This document shows, piece by piece, positions 1 to 11,571 of a stretch of 64,000 nt of DNA. The stretch's first letter is position 1. The number at the start of each line of letters is the position of its first letter. The translations under genes were made by a program, and so were the position numbers. The notes beneath the pieces were generated by a model. The model saw nothing but the letters and a program-made list of their open reading frames with translations. It searched no databases and had not been told where the DNA came from. This stretch comes from Pyropia yezoensis (taxonomy: Eukaryota; Rhodophyta; Bangiophyceae; Bangiales; Bangiaceae), in NCBI GenBank assembly GCA_009829735.1, contig CM020620.1, positions 11,777,420-11,841,419 on the forward strand, given 5' to 3'.

Positions 1-2
1 TG

Positions 3-779
3 ACGACCTTTCGTCGTGCGTGCGACGCTGTCGGACTAACCCATGGTCAGGCATTTCCGCTACTGGCCCTCCGGCTCGCCGGGGCGGCCAAGCAATCTTT
101 CGCAAGTGCCGACAACACGGTGGTGCGCGACAAGCGCTACGAGCTAAGCACCTATGGTGACGGAGTCATCTGGCTTCTCAAGAAGTACGCTACGCATGCC
201 GCATTGGCAACAGCCTACCATGACATCATTGCTATGTCTCAATTGGACACTGAGATCCCGCGGGTGTATGGCACCCGAGTGGAAGCCGCATGCGATGGCC
301 TGTGCGGCCTCTTTAACGCGCAAGATGTTTCAGATGTATTCATCAACGGTCTATCTGACTTGATCAAGCCTATTGTCCGCGTGCTGGACAGCCAGTTCCC
401 GGATCGCCCAGTGGAGGACACGGTAGTGGCAGCCCAAGGGTTTTGGGAAGGAGCCAACCGGCTGCGCCAATCTATCAAGGCCAGTCAGCCACCCACGATC
501 AAGATTGGTCAAATTGACTCCGCCCCGGCCGCGCCGCTGCGAACGGTCGATCGACCCTATGCCCCAGTGAAGGCCGTCCGAGCGGACGCGCCGCACAAAA
601 CGGGGCCGTCTAACCCACGGGCCAACGACATATGTAACAACTGTAGCGAGACCGGGCACTTTGCGTCACGCTGTCCCAAGCGACGAAGGGAACGCCGGCA
701 AGTACGAGTCACGGCCCTCGTCGAGGAGGAAGTGCGCAAGAAATTTAACGCTATTGTTGAAAAAAGCAGTCCTTCTTGA
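3..779 (+). CDS. gag: El-1 Gag, 5'-partial, CCHC zinc knuckle
   Basis: The frame is open from the left edge of the window, so this is the C-terminal ~258 residues of a Gag capsid/nucleocapsid protein; the GTG at 120 is only an internal codon. The helical stretch with 'AFPLLALRLAGAAK' and 'GFWEGANRLRQSI' is of the retrotransposon gag type. Near the end sits one CCHC knuckle (C-x2-C-x4-H-x4-C, 'CNNCSETGHFASRC', bases ~631-672) followed by a basic run, which would bind element RNA in the virus-like particle. The TGA at 777-779 may be a frameshift artefact: the next frame continues with an acidic tail to about 846. Family assignment is firm; the exact C-terminus is not. Confidence 0.85.
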   Translation, partial: TTFRRACDAVGLTHGQAFPLLALRLAGAAKQSFASADNTVVRDKRYELSTYGDGVIWLLKKYATHAALATAYHDIIAMSQLDTEIPRVYGTRVEAACDGLCGLFNAQDVSDVFINGLSDLIKPIVRVLDSQFPDRPVEDTVVAAQGFWEGANRLRQSIKASQPPTIKIGQIDSAPAAPLRTVDRPYAPVKAVRADAPHKTGPSNPRANDICNNCSETGHFASRCPKRRRERRQVRVTALVEEEVRKKFNAIVEKSSPS

Positions 780-857
780 CCCAAGTAGCGATGAGTCTAC
801 CGACTCCAAGATCTCGAATGAGCAGCCCAACTCAAAAAACGAGTAGGTCGGGGACCG

Positions 858-1337
858 GTGGGCGCCCGCCCCGACGCTTCCTCGCCTGTAAGACCCGCCA
901 GACCAAAGCTCACAAAGACACTAAGCAAAGCCCATCGGCACTACGAAATGTCGGCCTGTTTAGGCACCGACCTCGACAACACAAGAAGTGTACGTCCCAT
1001 CCTAGATGCAGGAGCAGGCGTGAACTTAGTCAGACCTGACATCCTTCCGCCTCAGTGGCGAAACTATGCTGAACAGCTGGATAAAACCCCACGCATCGTT
1101 GATGCAAAGGGCAAGACCATTCAGGCTCCACAAGCCATCCACCTCTTTGTGGACACCGGGGGCATGCAAGCCATCGTACGTTTTTACGTAACCCCAAACT
1201 TATCAATTCAATGTATCCTCGCGACCGAGTTTGTGAATAGTCACATAGAGGCAATTCTGCCAAGACTCAAACGCATCATTTGGCAAACACCAGAGGCCGA
1301 ACCAACACAACAGTCGCCCATACTGAAGATCCAATAA
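858..1337 (+). CDS. El-1 retropepsin-like aspartic protease region
   Basis: About 159 codons follow gag. The motif 'ILDAGAGVNLV' near 1003-1035 is the position of the D-T/S-G catalytic triplet of retropepsins, here D-A-G. A second retropepsin hallmark follows at ~1210 ('CILATEFVNSHIEAI', equivalent to the usual I-L-G-x-D-F segment). Retropepsins cleave the Gag-Pol polyprotein and act as dimers. D-A-G instead of D-T/S-G is unusual and may weaken activity. A stop at 1335-1337 separates it from the linker that continues in another frame, which supports decay of this copy. Confidence 0.75.
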   Translation: MGARPDASSPVRPARPKLTKTLSKAHRHYEMSACLGTDLDNTRSVRPILDAGAGVNLVRPDILPPQWRNYAEQLDKTPRIVDAKGKTIQAPQAIHLFVDTGGMQAIVRFYVTPNLSIQCILATEFVNSHIEAILPRLKRIIWQTPEAEPTQQSPILKIQ

Positions 1338-1387
1338 ATGGGCGACATGGTCCCTCAATTGGCTGAGGGACCCGCCAAGGTCCGAGC

Positions 1388-1790
1388 ATGCAAGCAGACC
1401 CGGATCAAGAGGCAGACCGAAATTGGGTCATGGTCACTTGCGAATCCCCTGGGTTAGTAACCTTGCAACCCAATGAACGCTTGTGCCAACACAAGACTAT
1501 AGCAGTCGCCCGCGGTGTCGCAACCGTGAAGCCGGGCGAACCATTTTTGGGCAAGATCTGTAACTTCGGACCCGATACGGTGATCATCCGAAAAAGACCT
1601 ACAGTCGCATTTGCCAAATCCCATTTGGGGCAAGTGCTCACAGCACGCGCCGAGGAACGGGCCCCACCTTCCGCGGCCGCTGTCGAAGAGGCGCGAAATG
1701 CTCTCGAAGATATTGATCTCCACGATGCACCGGACTACTTGCATCAGCAAATCAAGGACATGCTCGCTAAGCACGGCAAGATGTGGGAAG
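1388..1790 (+). pseudogene. pol: El-1 pol: protease-RT linker, truncated before the RT
   Basis: The reading frame encodes the beta-rich segment commonly found between protease and RT in Ty3/Gypsy pol ('VTLQPNERL', 'IIRKRPTVAFAKSHLG') and ends with the helix that usually precedes the RT ('YLHQQIKDMLAKHGKMWE'). The RT should begin within tens of residues, but at 1791 the sequence turns into an LTR of the LTR-S family, whose first bases supply a TAG stop at 1793-1795. The frame differs from that of the protease. Confidence 0.75.
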
Positions 1791-2182
1791 TGTAGCTTCC
1801 CCGGCCCTGACTTCGCGTCGACCCGGGATGGCGACCAAGGGACACCAGGTGCCAGACCATGCCCGCCGTGTGGGGATGGCTGGCGGCCGTGGCCCGTGCC
1901 CGGCACTGGGATGCGGCGGACCACGCTACGCCCACGTGAGAGAGGGACTTCTGATGGGCTTTTGCATATTTGTGAGGGACTTGATTTGAGAGACATTGAG
2001 CGTGAGATTTATGAGGGAGAGTAGCATGAGTAGTGATAGTGGCCCCCGACCTGACAAGGCTAGGCTTGGGTAGGGGCCACTTGGAAGTACGGGGGGGTCT
2101 ACGTGGCCAAAGTGCCTAGGCTCCCCCAGATGCACGTTAAGAGGGACAGCGAGGCGCCCTCGGGCCGCGCCATCGGGAAGAA
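1791..2182 (+). repeat. LTR-S, forward copy, 3'-truncated
   Basis: Bases from TGTAGCTTCC at 1791 match, with scattered differences, the first ~390 bp of the 572-bp LTR that starts every unit of the array at 35327-64000. It includes the G-rich stretch at 2089-2096 and the segment ending near 2175. Its 3' third is missing: at 2183 an inverted copy of the same LTR begins. It is inserted inside the pol of El-1. Confidence 0.85.
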
Positions 2183-2689
2183 TGTGGCAAAAAGCTCGAT
2201 CCTCTCAGACACCTGTCAGAGGCCCTCGGCGGAAAGGGACAGGTAACACAGAAAGCGGAGCTACGAGAGTGGTACGCCTGTTGCCCCACGTGCCTGTCAG
2301 CAGGGCCAACAGATACGCACGGTAGTGCACACGGGGAAGAGGAAAGCAAACGCGCAGTTCTCTTTTGCCATGACGGCGCGGGCCAAGGGCGCCTCGCTGT
2401 CCCTCTTAACGTGCATTTTGGGGAGCCTTGGCACGTTGGCCAGGTAGCCCCCCCTTACCCCGGAGTGGCCCCGACACGAGTCTAACCTCGTCAGGTCGGG
2501 GGCCACTATCACTACTTTCTTTTTGCTCCCTCACTAATCTCACACTCAAATGCCCTCAAATCAAGTCAATCACAAATATGCAAAAACCCGTCAGAAGTCC
2601 CTCTTTCACGTGTGGGTAGCGCAGTCCACCGCATCCCAGTGCCGGGCACGGGCCACGGCCGCCAACCATCCCCAGACGGCGGGCGTGGT
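2183..2689 (-). repeat. LTR-S, reverse copy, left part (split by El-2)
   Basis: This is the reverse complement of LTR-S, starting TGTGGCAAAAAGC (the LTR 3' end) and running to 2689, where El-2 has inserted. The rest is at 12066-12130. The two parts sum to 507 + 65 = 572 bp, exactly the LTR length in the array. Bases 2685-2689 (GTGGT) are duplicated at 12061-12065 as El-2's target site. Confidence 0.9.
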
Positions 2690-3158
2690 TGTGGCAAAAA
2701 CGACTTGCACACCCTACACCCAAGTTGGGGCGGTGTACAAGGGCTGCCTGCCGTGTCGGGGGAACCGGAAGAAGTACAAGTCGCACACACTCTGTCCCTG
2801 TTGTGGGGCAAACCCCCCACTGACAAACAAGAGGATGGTGTGTGGTCCAACAGTTTCTTGGTCGGGACGGGGACGCAGGGCCAGGCCCCGCTGTCCCTCC
2901 CCTTATCCCCCCAGGGTCCCCTCAGAATCTTGCCACTCAGAATCTCCCACCCCAGCACCTGCCCACCGGGCCACACGAAAATTCAAGACGATAAATGCAG
3001 AAAACGCTCAAATCCAAGTTGGATTTACTAATAAGCTAACTATCCCAAACTTAGGGAATATGGACCCAAATGCAGGGGGAGGAGCGGATCAGGCTAGTGG
3101 CCTGCCGCCCCTTGCATGGCACGTGTTGCCCCCCTACCTGGGGGTCAATACTGCCACA
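2690..3158 (-). repeat. El-2 3' LTR (LTR-2)
   Basis: 469 bp, begins TGTGGCAAAAACG and ends TACTGCCACA on the plus strand. Near-identical copies lie at 11592-12060 (same orientation) and as reverse-oriented solo LTRs at 16282-16751 and 21969-22437. Long open frames inside it are by-products of high GC and are not called as genes. Confidence 0.95.
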
Positions 3159-3171
3159 CTTCCCTCTCCTC
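3159..3171 (-). other. El-2 polypurine tract
   Basis: Directly inside the 3' LTR the minus strand reads GAGGAGAGGGAAG, the all-purine primer expected for plus-strand DNA synthesis. This fixes the element's orientation as minus. Confidence 0.85.
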
Positions 3172-3497
3172 AGTTCCGACCGACCCGGTCGGCCCTGTGA
3201 GGGGGTGCGTAAGCGCACGTCTCGGCGTTGGGGGCGCGACTTGCTGTCCCCCCCTTGAGTACGTAACGCGGATGTGGAGGCGGTCACGTTGACCGCCCCT
3301 CTCCTCAAGCTTGCCCACTCGGCAGCTTGCTCTCCTCGGTTCACACTTCACCATCACCACCACCTCCCCTTCACCTTCCACGGGGCCGCCCCACGCTGGG
3401 GAGGCCACCCGTCTACCCACGATCCGAGTCCCCTTCAACTCGAGGCGGTTCTCGTGCCGCTGTAGCCAGGGCGTCTCTCCCCAACTTGGGGAGAGCC
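3172..3497 (+). other. Leader between El-2 3' LTR and its accessory ORF
   Basis: About 330 bp without a convincing gene. It ends in a 21-bp inverted repeat, CTCTCCCCAA-C-TTGGGGAGAG at 3475-3495, two bases before the ATG at 3498. I see no clear TATA box. Confidence 0.6.
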
Positions 3498-5456
3498 ATG
3501 GCGACCCCGGGAGTGGAGACGGACTCTCTTGACGAGCGTATGGAGGACACCTCCTACGGTGCAGCACCCGCCGGGACTTTCGGCGGGGGCTCCGCGATCG
3601 CTCCGGGGGATGGGACTCCCGCGTCACTCGGCTTTGGGTTGACGGCGGGATCTCCCCCAGAGGCGGGACAAGTTTTCCCGCGTGAGGCCTTGGGGCGGTG
3701 GTTTTACCCCGCTTGGCCTCTCTATGAGGAGGGCTCGACTGTTCTTCGCTGTGGCCGACTTGGCGCAGCGATGGGTCGGGTATGGGTCCGCCTACGGGAG
3801 AAGTATCCCCGTAGGGTCGGGTTCCCTGCCGGCTTCAGAACGGACCAGTTTGCCTTCCTGGACGACGAGGAGGTCGAAGACGTACAGCGTGCCAAGGCCA
3901 TGGTGGACCGCGGGGGAACTATCCCGGGTCCCGGCGACTTGCCGACCTTTACTTGGGACGCTGTGGCAACTCGCCCCCCGTACCATCACGAGGCCGATCC
4001 GCACACTCATCACTTTGATGTACGGATGGAGAAGGACTTCCGGCGAGGTCCCTACTTGGTGACCTCGGCTCAACTTGAGTTCCCTCAGCAGTCTGCTGCC
4101 AGTAAGGAGCAGTACTATCCGAAGAAGCCCGAGTGGTGGCCTCAAGTTGAGGTCCCCTACGGGTTCCCGGCGTTGCTGCCACGGTTGCTTGACAACTTCG
4201 GCTCCGTCATGTTGACGGCTGGCCCTGATCACCTGGTGTGGGCCATGTTGGCCACCCAGTGGCTCCTCGAGGTCATGTCGACCTGGGTGTCTTGTGTTCA
4301 GCGGCGGGGGATGCTCTGGCATCTCCCCCTCCGGCTTATCCAAGGTTTGGAACAGCTCACCCCTCAGCTAGTTGCTGAGGGGTGCTCATGAGGACAACTC
4401 ACTCTACTTGAGGAGATGCTCCGCCCCCACAAGTTTATCGAGTGGGAGAGCATTCAGCACGAGTTGCGCCGCCCCACTCGTGGGCCCAAGGACGATGGCG
4501 CACTTCGCCAGTTCGTGTGGGTCGCTCGTGAACTTCACGACGGCCGTGTGGTCCTACGAGAGGGGTTGGGCATCGGGGACTACCCGTATGCCCCGGGAGT
4601 GGATCGCCACACTGCGCCACCCCCGGACAAGCCCATGGTTATGGCCGTGCCCTCATATGATGACCATATGACTCAACCCACTGCGGGGGCCCCAAGTCGG
4701 GGTCGCAGTTACACCCGGGTCCCGCCACCTCGGCGTGCCCCTCCGCTTCCTCCTGTCCCCTACCAGCCGCACGGGGACACCCGGATTAGCGTGGCCATTG
4801 AGTCGTCCACCCCGGTGTCCCCCAACTTGGGGGCCACCCTCCTGACGGTATACCCCAAGTTGGTGTTACCGCCCACGCCTCTAACCTCAGAGATGATGAT
4901 CACCACGTTGGTGCGCACCATTTCCTGGTTGGCCGCGTCGACCGCAACCCTTCAAACTTCCGAGACTCCTCAACTTGAGGAGCGCGTTCGTACTGCAGTG
5001 GCGACCGCTAGTTGCGAGTCGGTGGCGGAGTTTATGACGGCCGAGTTGGCTCGCATTGGGGCTATTATGCCCCAGCCAGCCCCACTTGGGCGTGGCAAAC
5101 GTCGTGCGAGCCGGGCATACTCGCCTCCTCTCCGTCGTCCCCGACGCTCGCGGCGCTCTCCCTCCGTGTCGGAAGACGAGTTGTCTTACTCCGTCTCGGA
5201 GTCTTCGACTCCGTCTGAGTCGGAGTCGGTCTGTGTCGCCAACTTGCGCGCAAGACTCAACAGAAGGGCAGCCGCGGTCGTCGCCACCTACGCGACCGTG
5301 AGGGGCGCGGCGGTTCCGACTTGGAGCCGCCGGCCCCGCCGACTGGTGGGGAGCGTTATCGCCGTGGATCTCGCCGCTCGCCTCCTCGTGAGGGCGAGGG
5401 CCGTGGGGTTGGAGAGTCTAGCATGCATGCCTAGTTGGCAGCTGCCTTTATTGTGA
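3498..5456 (+). pseudogene. El-2 convergent accessory ORF (aORF-2), one in-frame TGA
   Basis: I do not recognise a family. From the ATG at 3498 the frame runs 652 codons to 5456, interrupted only by a TGA at 4389-4391; both halves share one frame. It starts with an acidic, low-complexity stretch, then a globular region (residues ~60-160 and 180-330), then a tail rich in Arg, Ser and Glu (~bases 5095-5230). The segments 'FGSV' (residues 234-237) and 'RRGMLWHLP' (269-277) have counterparts at similar spacing in aORF-3 of El-3 (464-467 and 497-506), so the two are probably homologous. It reads toward pol and ends 89 bp from the pol stop. Ty3/Gypsy elements of the plant Tat group are known to carry antisense ORFs in this place; whether this is related is unknown. 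Function is not assigned. Confidence 0.7.
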
Positions 5457-5545
5457 GAGTGTGAGGGTTAGGGCTGTAGTTAAAAGCCACTCTGCGTACC
5501 ACTTCGACTTGAAGCACTCTCTTGGCACTGTTGCTCGGCCTTCCC
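5457..5545. other. Spacer between convergent aORF-2 and pol stops
   Basis: Only 89 bp separate the two converging stop codons. The spacer runs into a hairpin TCCCTCA-CGT-TGAGGGA at 5542-5558 that covers the pol stop. A shared 3'-end or terminator role is possible but not shown. Confidence 0.5.
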
Positions 5546-8500
5546 TCACGTTGAGGGAGGGCTGTTAGGGTCTATCTCATTCCGGGCACAGTATGCCCGG
5601 ACCTTCTCAGCGGGAAGGTCTTCCACATACTCCCACGTATGATCCTTGGCTTTGTAGCCAAACCAGCGCACCCTCAACATGAGGCGGTCAGTGTCCTCAT
5701 CCCAGCCGTGGTCGATGAACTTATCGAACACGTTCTCCTGCGGGCCCTGTTTGGCCGCAGGCAGTGAGGGGAGGCGCCACGCTTCCAACGCACGCGCCCA
5801 AGCTGGGTCGCCTGCAGGCGGTGGTGCAACTTTGACCACGTCCTGTCCGTTCACGGTGCGGACCCCATCGTCACTTTCGATGGTGAAGCGCCGCCCATCA
5901 GTACGAAGGACCTGGTACGGCCCCTTCGTCTGGAATACCAACTTACCCCCAGTTGGGGTGTGTGAGTGTACCAGCACCCAGTCCCCCTGCTCGGGGACAT
6001 GCTTGGCGTTGCGCACCTCTTTGTCAAAGGTACGCTTGTAGCGCTTTTGTGCTTTGTCCATCTCAGCCCTGACTTTAGGGATGAGGTTTTCAAGCCTAGC
6101 AGCGAACTCCGCCTTACTCTCAGTAGGAGTAGGCGTACTGCCACTATCCTCCCTAGTTGGGAGCGGCCGCCGCACGGCAATAGACCGCACGCGACGGGGG
6201 GTCACAAAAGCGAGGAGTACTTCCCCGGTAGATGAGTGAACCTGCGAATTGTAGGCAGTGGTAAGAATAGAAATGTATTGGTCCCACGTTTTCACGTGCT
6301 CACTCACATAGTGGCGCAGCTGCCTAACAATAGTTTTGTTGAATCGCTCCACCTGCCCATTAGTTTGGGGGTGATAGGGGGTGGCATAGTTTGCCCGCAC
6401 CCCCAATATATCCAGCACTCCCTGAAACAGTACAGACGCAAATTGCGGTCCATTGTCCGATAGTGTACTATCCGGAATGCCATACGCGGCAACCCAGTGA
6501 TCTAGGAAGGCTGACACGACCGACATGGCCGTGATATCTGCCAGTGGGATCGCTCGCGTAAGTTTCGTGAAGCGGTCACAGATAACCAGGAGGTACTGGT
6601 TGCCCTCCTCGGTCACTGGCAGTGGCCCCAGGATGTCCATCGCCAACGCGGCAAAGGGCTCCTTGGCCGGGAACAATAGCATAGCCGTAGTAGGCCGCCG
6701 CTCCATCAGACGGTTCTGTGCACAACTTGTGCAGGCAGCCACCCAACTGTAGATGTCCACCACCATGGACGGCCAGTAGTACCTGGTCCTCAGGGTCTGG
6801 TACAGTTTACTAGACCCCAGGTGTCCACCCGTGGGAGCGTTATGTTCCCTCTAAAGGATACTGTCCCTGAGGGATGCGGGGACGACAAGTTGTTCGGTCC
6901 CCTGGAATACCCCCCTCCTCATGAGGAGGCCATCGTCTCCCAGAAAGAACCGCGTCTCCGCCACTGTATCCAGTGTATCCCTCTGCGACTTGCAGAAGGG
7001 ATCCTCGGCCTGGGCCTTCACCACCTCGTCCAGGGACAGGGGCAAGTACTTCTTGTTCCCTGGCGCCTCGGGGTTCAACACCTGACCCGAGCGCGTGACT
7101 ACCCCCACGATGGGGATGTCCTCATCGACTGGGCTAGTGTCCAGCCCCTCGGTAGGTACCCGAGAAAGGCCGTCGGCAAGGGCATGTTGCCTGCCAGGTC
7201 GGTACTCAATATCAAAGTTGAAGGGTGCCAGTCGCACCCTCCACCGATTGAGACGAGTGTTCGTACAGTCCGTCTTAAAGATGAACTGCAACGCGCGGTG
7301 GTCACAGCGGATGAGGAACTTCTCACCCTCTAGGTAGTGACGAAGTGACGTCACCGCCCATACCACTGCGAGTCCTTCCAACTCGGTGACTCCGTAGTTC
7401 TTCTCGGCCGAGTTCAGCCCCTTGCTGAAGTATCCCACCGGCAAGTACTCCTTGTCCGGCTGCTGCTGAAGCAACAAACAACCAAGTTGGTCGTAGCTAG
7501 CATCCACATCCAGGATGTAGTGGCCTCCCAACCTGGGAATAGCCAGGATAGGGGGCTTCAGCAGAAGGTCCCGAAGAGTCTCAAAGGATTCCTGCTCCAC
7601 CCGACTTGGGGGAGGCAGGTTCTTCGGTAGCGTTGAGCTCACTAACTCATTCAACGGCTTCGCCACCTTCGCGAAGCCCTTGGTGAAACGTCGGTACACG
7701 TTACACATCCCGAGGAAGCTCCTCATCTGGGTCTGAGTCCGGGGGTACTGAGCCTTACGGATGGCCCTCAAGTTCTTCTCGTTGACACTGAGACGCCCCG
7801 GACGGACAACATGTCCCAAGTATTCCACCTCTTGAGTGAAGAGGTGGCACTTACTCGCCTTCAGAGACACACCGGCGTCAGCAAGTAGCTTGAACACCTG
7901 GCCAAGATGGCCAATGTGTTCCTCCGGACTTCGGGAGAACACAATGATATCGTCTAGGTACACGAGACAGATCTGCCACCGTACTCCGGCCAGAATCATG
8001 TCCATAGCGCGCTGGAAAGTTGCCGGCGCGTTACACAGACCAAACGGTAGACGCTTGCACTGGTAGGTACCACAGTGACAGGTAAAGGTAGTTTTGTGCC
8101 TGTCCTCCGGGGCAATGGGAATTTGCCAGTACCCCGCATTACAGTCCAGGGTAGAGAACACGTTCGCCTCCCCCAGAGAGTCCAGACAGTCGTCCATCCT
8201 AGGTAGGGGATAACTGTCCTTCACCGTGCTCTCGTTGAGCTTACGGTAGTCGATACAGAACCGGGGGGTCCCATCAACTTTGGGGACGATAACCACCGGA
8301 CTCGCCCACTCGGCCTTGCTGGCCTCGATCACATCGAGGGCCTCCATGCGAGCAACTTGCTCCTTAACGAGGGCCCTTGAGCGGGGTCCTCCCCTATACG
8401 GTTGTTGGCGTATAGGGGGTGCACCTGGCTTCAACTCGATCCGGTGTTGGGTAGCTCTCATGAGTCCCAATTGGCCATCCCACAACTTGTGATATTGGTC

Positions 8501-9544
8501 CAAGAGGCGTTCAACTTGAACCCTCAACCTGGGTGGGACACCCTCCATGTTCACATGGGGCCGAGGAGAGGCGGCCGACTTGGCTTGATGCTTCTCCTTT
8601 CCGGACTTCGGGTCGCTACTTGCGCCCGCATTTAGAGTGACCGCTACTACCGGTCCCTCGTGTTGGTCGATATAGCCGAACTTGGCTCCCGACTTGAAGT
8701 ACTTGGGCGACGAGCTCAGGTTCATCACCTGGGTCCTCCACGGGACTCCGGCTTTGGAGTCCATCGTGCCAAGGGCAAAATACACTTGGTGCTTGCGAGC
8801 AAGACGTGGGTGAGGGTGCACCAACCCGCTCCCCGTATAACCAGTTACAACATCAACGTGCGCCACCGAGTTGGGGGGCAACGTGACTTTACGGGCTAAA
8901 CGCAGGGTAGCAGTAAACCCTTCCCTCACAGAGCAAACAGGTTTCGACTGTGAGACTGTCACAGGAGCCACAGACTTTCCCTTACCAAGGATGGGGATAG
9001 TCTCCCCATTCATCAACTTGACCCAGTACTCAGGGCCACAAATCAAAGGCACTTGTGTGACGACATAAGGGGTACCCAGAAGCAGGGGTACCGATATATT
9101 CTCAACTACACCATAGGTCACGTCGACCTCACGGGCCCCCAACCTAGTTGGTAGGGTCACGGCACCAGCGATGGGAAGTACCCCGCCATTGATATCGATC
9201 AGATGGTCAGCTTTAGACTTCCAGCGTTGGAGCTTCATCTCCTTTGGTATCAGCGACTTGCGTATCAAGGAGGCTCCTGACCCGGTATCAAGTACGATAC
9301 GGGCACAACAGGCGCGGCCGGGGGAAAGTTGCACCCGTCCAGCCACCTGGAAGTCCTCACCCGTCAGCACCGCGATGACCCGACGTGGGTTAACGTTCTT
9401 GGGGAGTCCTACCCAAGGTGGGCGGACTCCCTTAGGTCGCCGCAGTATCCGGCATGGTTGGTTCGTCCTCTTGACCGACTTGGACGAGGCTGCCGCTGTG
9501 AGCTTCGGACGGCCAGCTCCAACGGTCCTTCGTTTCCCGCCCAC
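5546..9544 (-). pseudogene. pol: El-2 Pol: protease-RT-RNase H-integrase-chromodomain, one in-frame TAG
   Basis: About 1,333 codons in one frame with a single TAG at 6851-6853. Domains in order: retropepsin with 'LDTGSGASLI' (D-T-G near residues 86-88); RT with 'FCIDYRKLN', 'LPFGLCNAPATF' and catalytic 'YLDD'; RNase H ('ILDVDASYDQLG'); integrase with an HHCC zinc site ('HLG...CTSC') and DDE residues in 'MDILGP', 'LSDNGPQF' and 'NGQVERFNK'; and a C-terminal chromodomain-like fold ('LRVRWFGYKAKDHTWE'). The codon at 9544 is GTG and the frame overlaps gag in a different phase, so expression is likely by frameshifting from gag. The TAG falls just before the integrase zinc domain and would truncate the product after RNase H. 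Confidence 0.92.
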
Positions 9545-11472
9545 TTGGCGTCCGAGTCTGAGGACGAAGGGGAAGACGACGAGTCCGAGGACGACGTGTC
9601 CGCCCCCTTCGTCGAGGGTGTGGCGACCGCGACGACCGGTCGGGGTCCACCCTCGCGGCGTGAACGTACTTCGTTCGTAACCGACTTCTTACTCGCATTC
9701 CTAACAAGTTGTTGGATGCGTTTACTCAACTTGGGGCAATCATATGCCCAGTGTCCATCGGAATTGCAGTTCCAACACCGATTGTCAGTTCCCGGAGGGG
9801 TCTTCCCAACTGGGGAAGACGAAGAGATACCCTGGGAAGTTCCCACGGCAGCTACCACCCTCTCCTTGCGGATACGGCGTGCCTCTCTCAACTCTCTGGC
9901 CTGGCGCGCCTCCTACCGTTCCTTGGCCAACTCGGCCTGACGCTCCTGGCGTTGTTCCTCCCGCAACTTGCGGTAGGCCTCGCCTCTGCGGTAGGCGAAC
10001 CTAGCCAACTCGGCCAGGGTCGCCCGGGCAGTGTTATGCTCCCGGGTCTCCATCCGGACTGACCAATGGAGTCCCTCCACAAACCGACTCTTCACCACAG
10101 CTTGTGGATGAAGAAACCCACATTGATTGTTGAGCTTACGGACTCGCTCCGCAAAGGACAACTCGTCCTCTGCCTCTTCCTGATGGGCTTGCGTAAACTC
10201 CTCGACTTGAGAAGCCAACGCCGCTTCATCAACCATGGCCCTCAACAACCAGTTGACGAGCTCCAAGTAGGACGTCACCTCCCCAGCGCCTCCACTTGAG
10301 GAGCTGGGCATGACGGACATAAGTTCTGTCCGCAGGTCTCCCTTCGTAAACTCCTGTACCATGTAAAAAGCCATGCCTTCACTTATGGCATTGTCGTCAC
10401 AGGCTTTTGTGAAACGACGTAGGAACTCAAAGACACGGAGGGGGGGAGTTCCATCCCACTCCGCTTTGTGCCCAAAAGAGTGAAGTGCATTCTTCTTGGC
10501 ACGGCCCATGGCTCAGGCCTGGTCAGGACCATACACCACCGACTTGTTGTGGAGGGCGTAGGTCTCACAGTCAAAGATCCTCTGGTAGACCGGGTTGGCT
10601 ACCAGGATCTTGGGCGGCACCTCACGTTGAGGGAACAGCCGCTGTGGCACTGGGGTAAGTTCACCCTCAGTGCCTGTAGTCCGGCGCGGCGCGCTTGGTG
10701 TAGCCGCCGGCGTTTCCGGGGGGAACTTCCCCATAAAGGGCGTACGCCCCACTGAGCATGGTGTGGCTCCCTCGTTGGGAGTCACAGGTGTCGCCCCCTG
10801 TATGGGGCGACCCGAGATAGGCGTGAGGGGGGATTCCCCCTGCGCCCGCGGGCTCGAAAGCCCCGATCCGGTCTGGACTTTAAGGCCATCTGGCAAACTC
10901 GCCACAATCTGATTCAGAATAGTATTCGTCATCGTGACCACCAGGTCCGGCAAAGTCTGCCGCAACACATTGGTCGCCTCCCGACGGACAGTTTCCGCGA
11001 GGAGTGGATTGACGACTCCAGTTGAGTCTCGGTCCGCCTCCGGGAGTCCACCTGAGGGGTAACCACAATCCTCAGGGGTCTTAACCGGGGGCATGGGCGC
11101 GAGCCCATCGCCGACCAACGGAGGTCCGCCGTCCTCCGAAAGCCTAGTTGGCGACGGCTCCCAGCCAAAGTTGGCTCCAACCCGAGTGGACCCCGCGGGG
11201 ACAGTCCTCACCTCTTGGGATGTTCCCGTTGAGTAAACCACACGGTGGCCAGACTTCGGCCCACCCACATCAGAAGTGTCACCCGAGTGAACTCCCGACT
11301 GAGTCGGGGTGGCCTGTTGCCCGCCCGCACTTCCAGTCCTGCTGGCTTGAGGGACCTCCAGTCCCTCTGCGACCCCAGGTAAACGCACCTGTGTCTCACC
11401 AATATTCAAAGGCACTGAAGTGCGTGCGTCACCCGTGTACTCCCCGGACGACGGGGGGTCCGAACTAGCCAT
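9409..11472 (-). pseudogene. gag: El-2 Gag with CCHC knuckle, two in-frame stops
   Basis: One frame of about 688 codons from the ATG at 11472 to a stop at 9409, broken by TGA at 10513-10515 and TAG at 9913-9915. The N-terminal third is rich in Ser, Thr, Gly and Pro; the middle is a capsid-like helical segment ('VFEFLRRFTKACDD', 'SYLELVNWLLRAMVDE'); a charged coiled stretch follows, then one CCHC knuckle 'CWNCNSDGHWAYDC' at 9736-9777, and a Ser/Asp-rich tail. It would form the particle and bind the RNA genome. It overlaps the pol frame by about 135 bp in another phase. Confidence 0.88.
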
Positions 11473-11571
11473 GTTGGCTGTCGATCCGTATGACACGGTC
11501 CAAGTCCACCGTTCCTCTGAGACAGAGGGCCCCCTACACCCGGGTGCACCCGGAGGTAAAATTTACCTCTG

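Larger units (their letters stand above)
1..1790 (+). mobile_element. El-1: 5' part of a Ty3/Gypsy-like element, truncated by an LTR insertion
   Basis: Gag, aspartic protease and the protease-RT linker follow each other on the plus strand, the order of Ty3/Gypsy elements. The left end lies outside the window. The right end is abrupt: the pol linker stops in mid-domain exactly where an LTR beginning TGTAGC starts at 1791. No RT, RNase H or integrase of this copy is present further right. Frames change between gag, protease and linker, and several stops lie in 780-857, so the copy is probably dead. Confidence 0.85.

Noticed and set aside
2612-3031. 139-codon frame inside LTR-2 with C-x2-C and C-x-C-C groups, also seen in other LTR-2 copies
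   Set aside because: Its conservation follows from the LTR copies being young; the frame is broken in the copy at 16282-16751, and it has no start or context of a gene.
3327-3497. Upstream extension of aORF-2 with a run of His and Pro codons
   Set aside because: The open frame extends upstream, but the ATG at 3498 follows the palindrome and starts the acidic N-terminus shared with aORF-3; the upstream part looks like leader.
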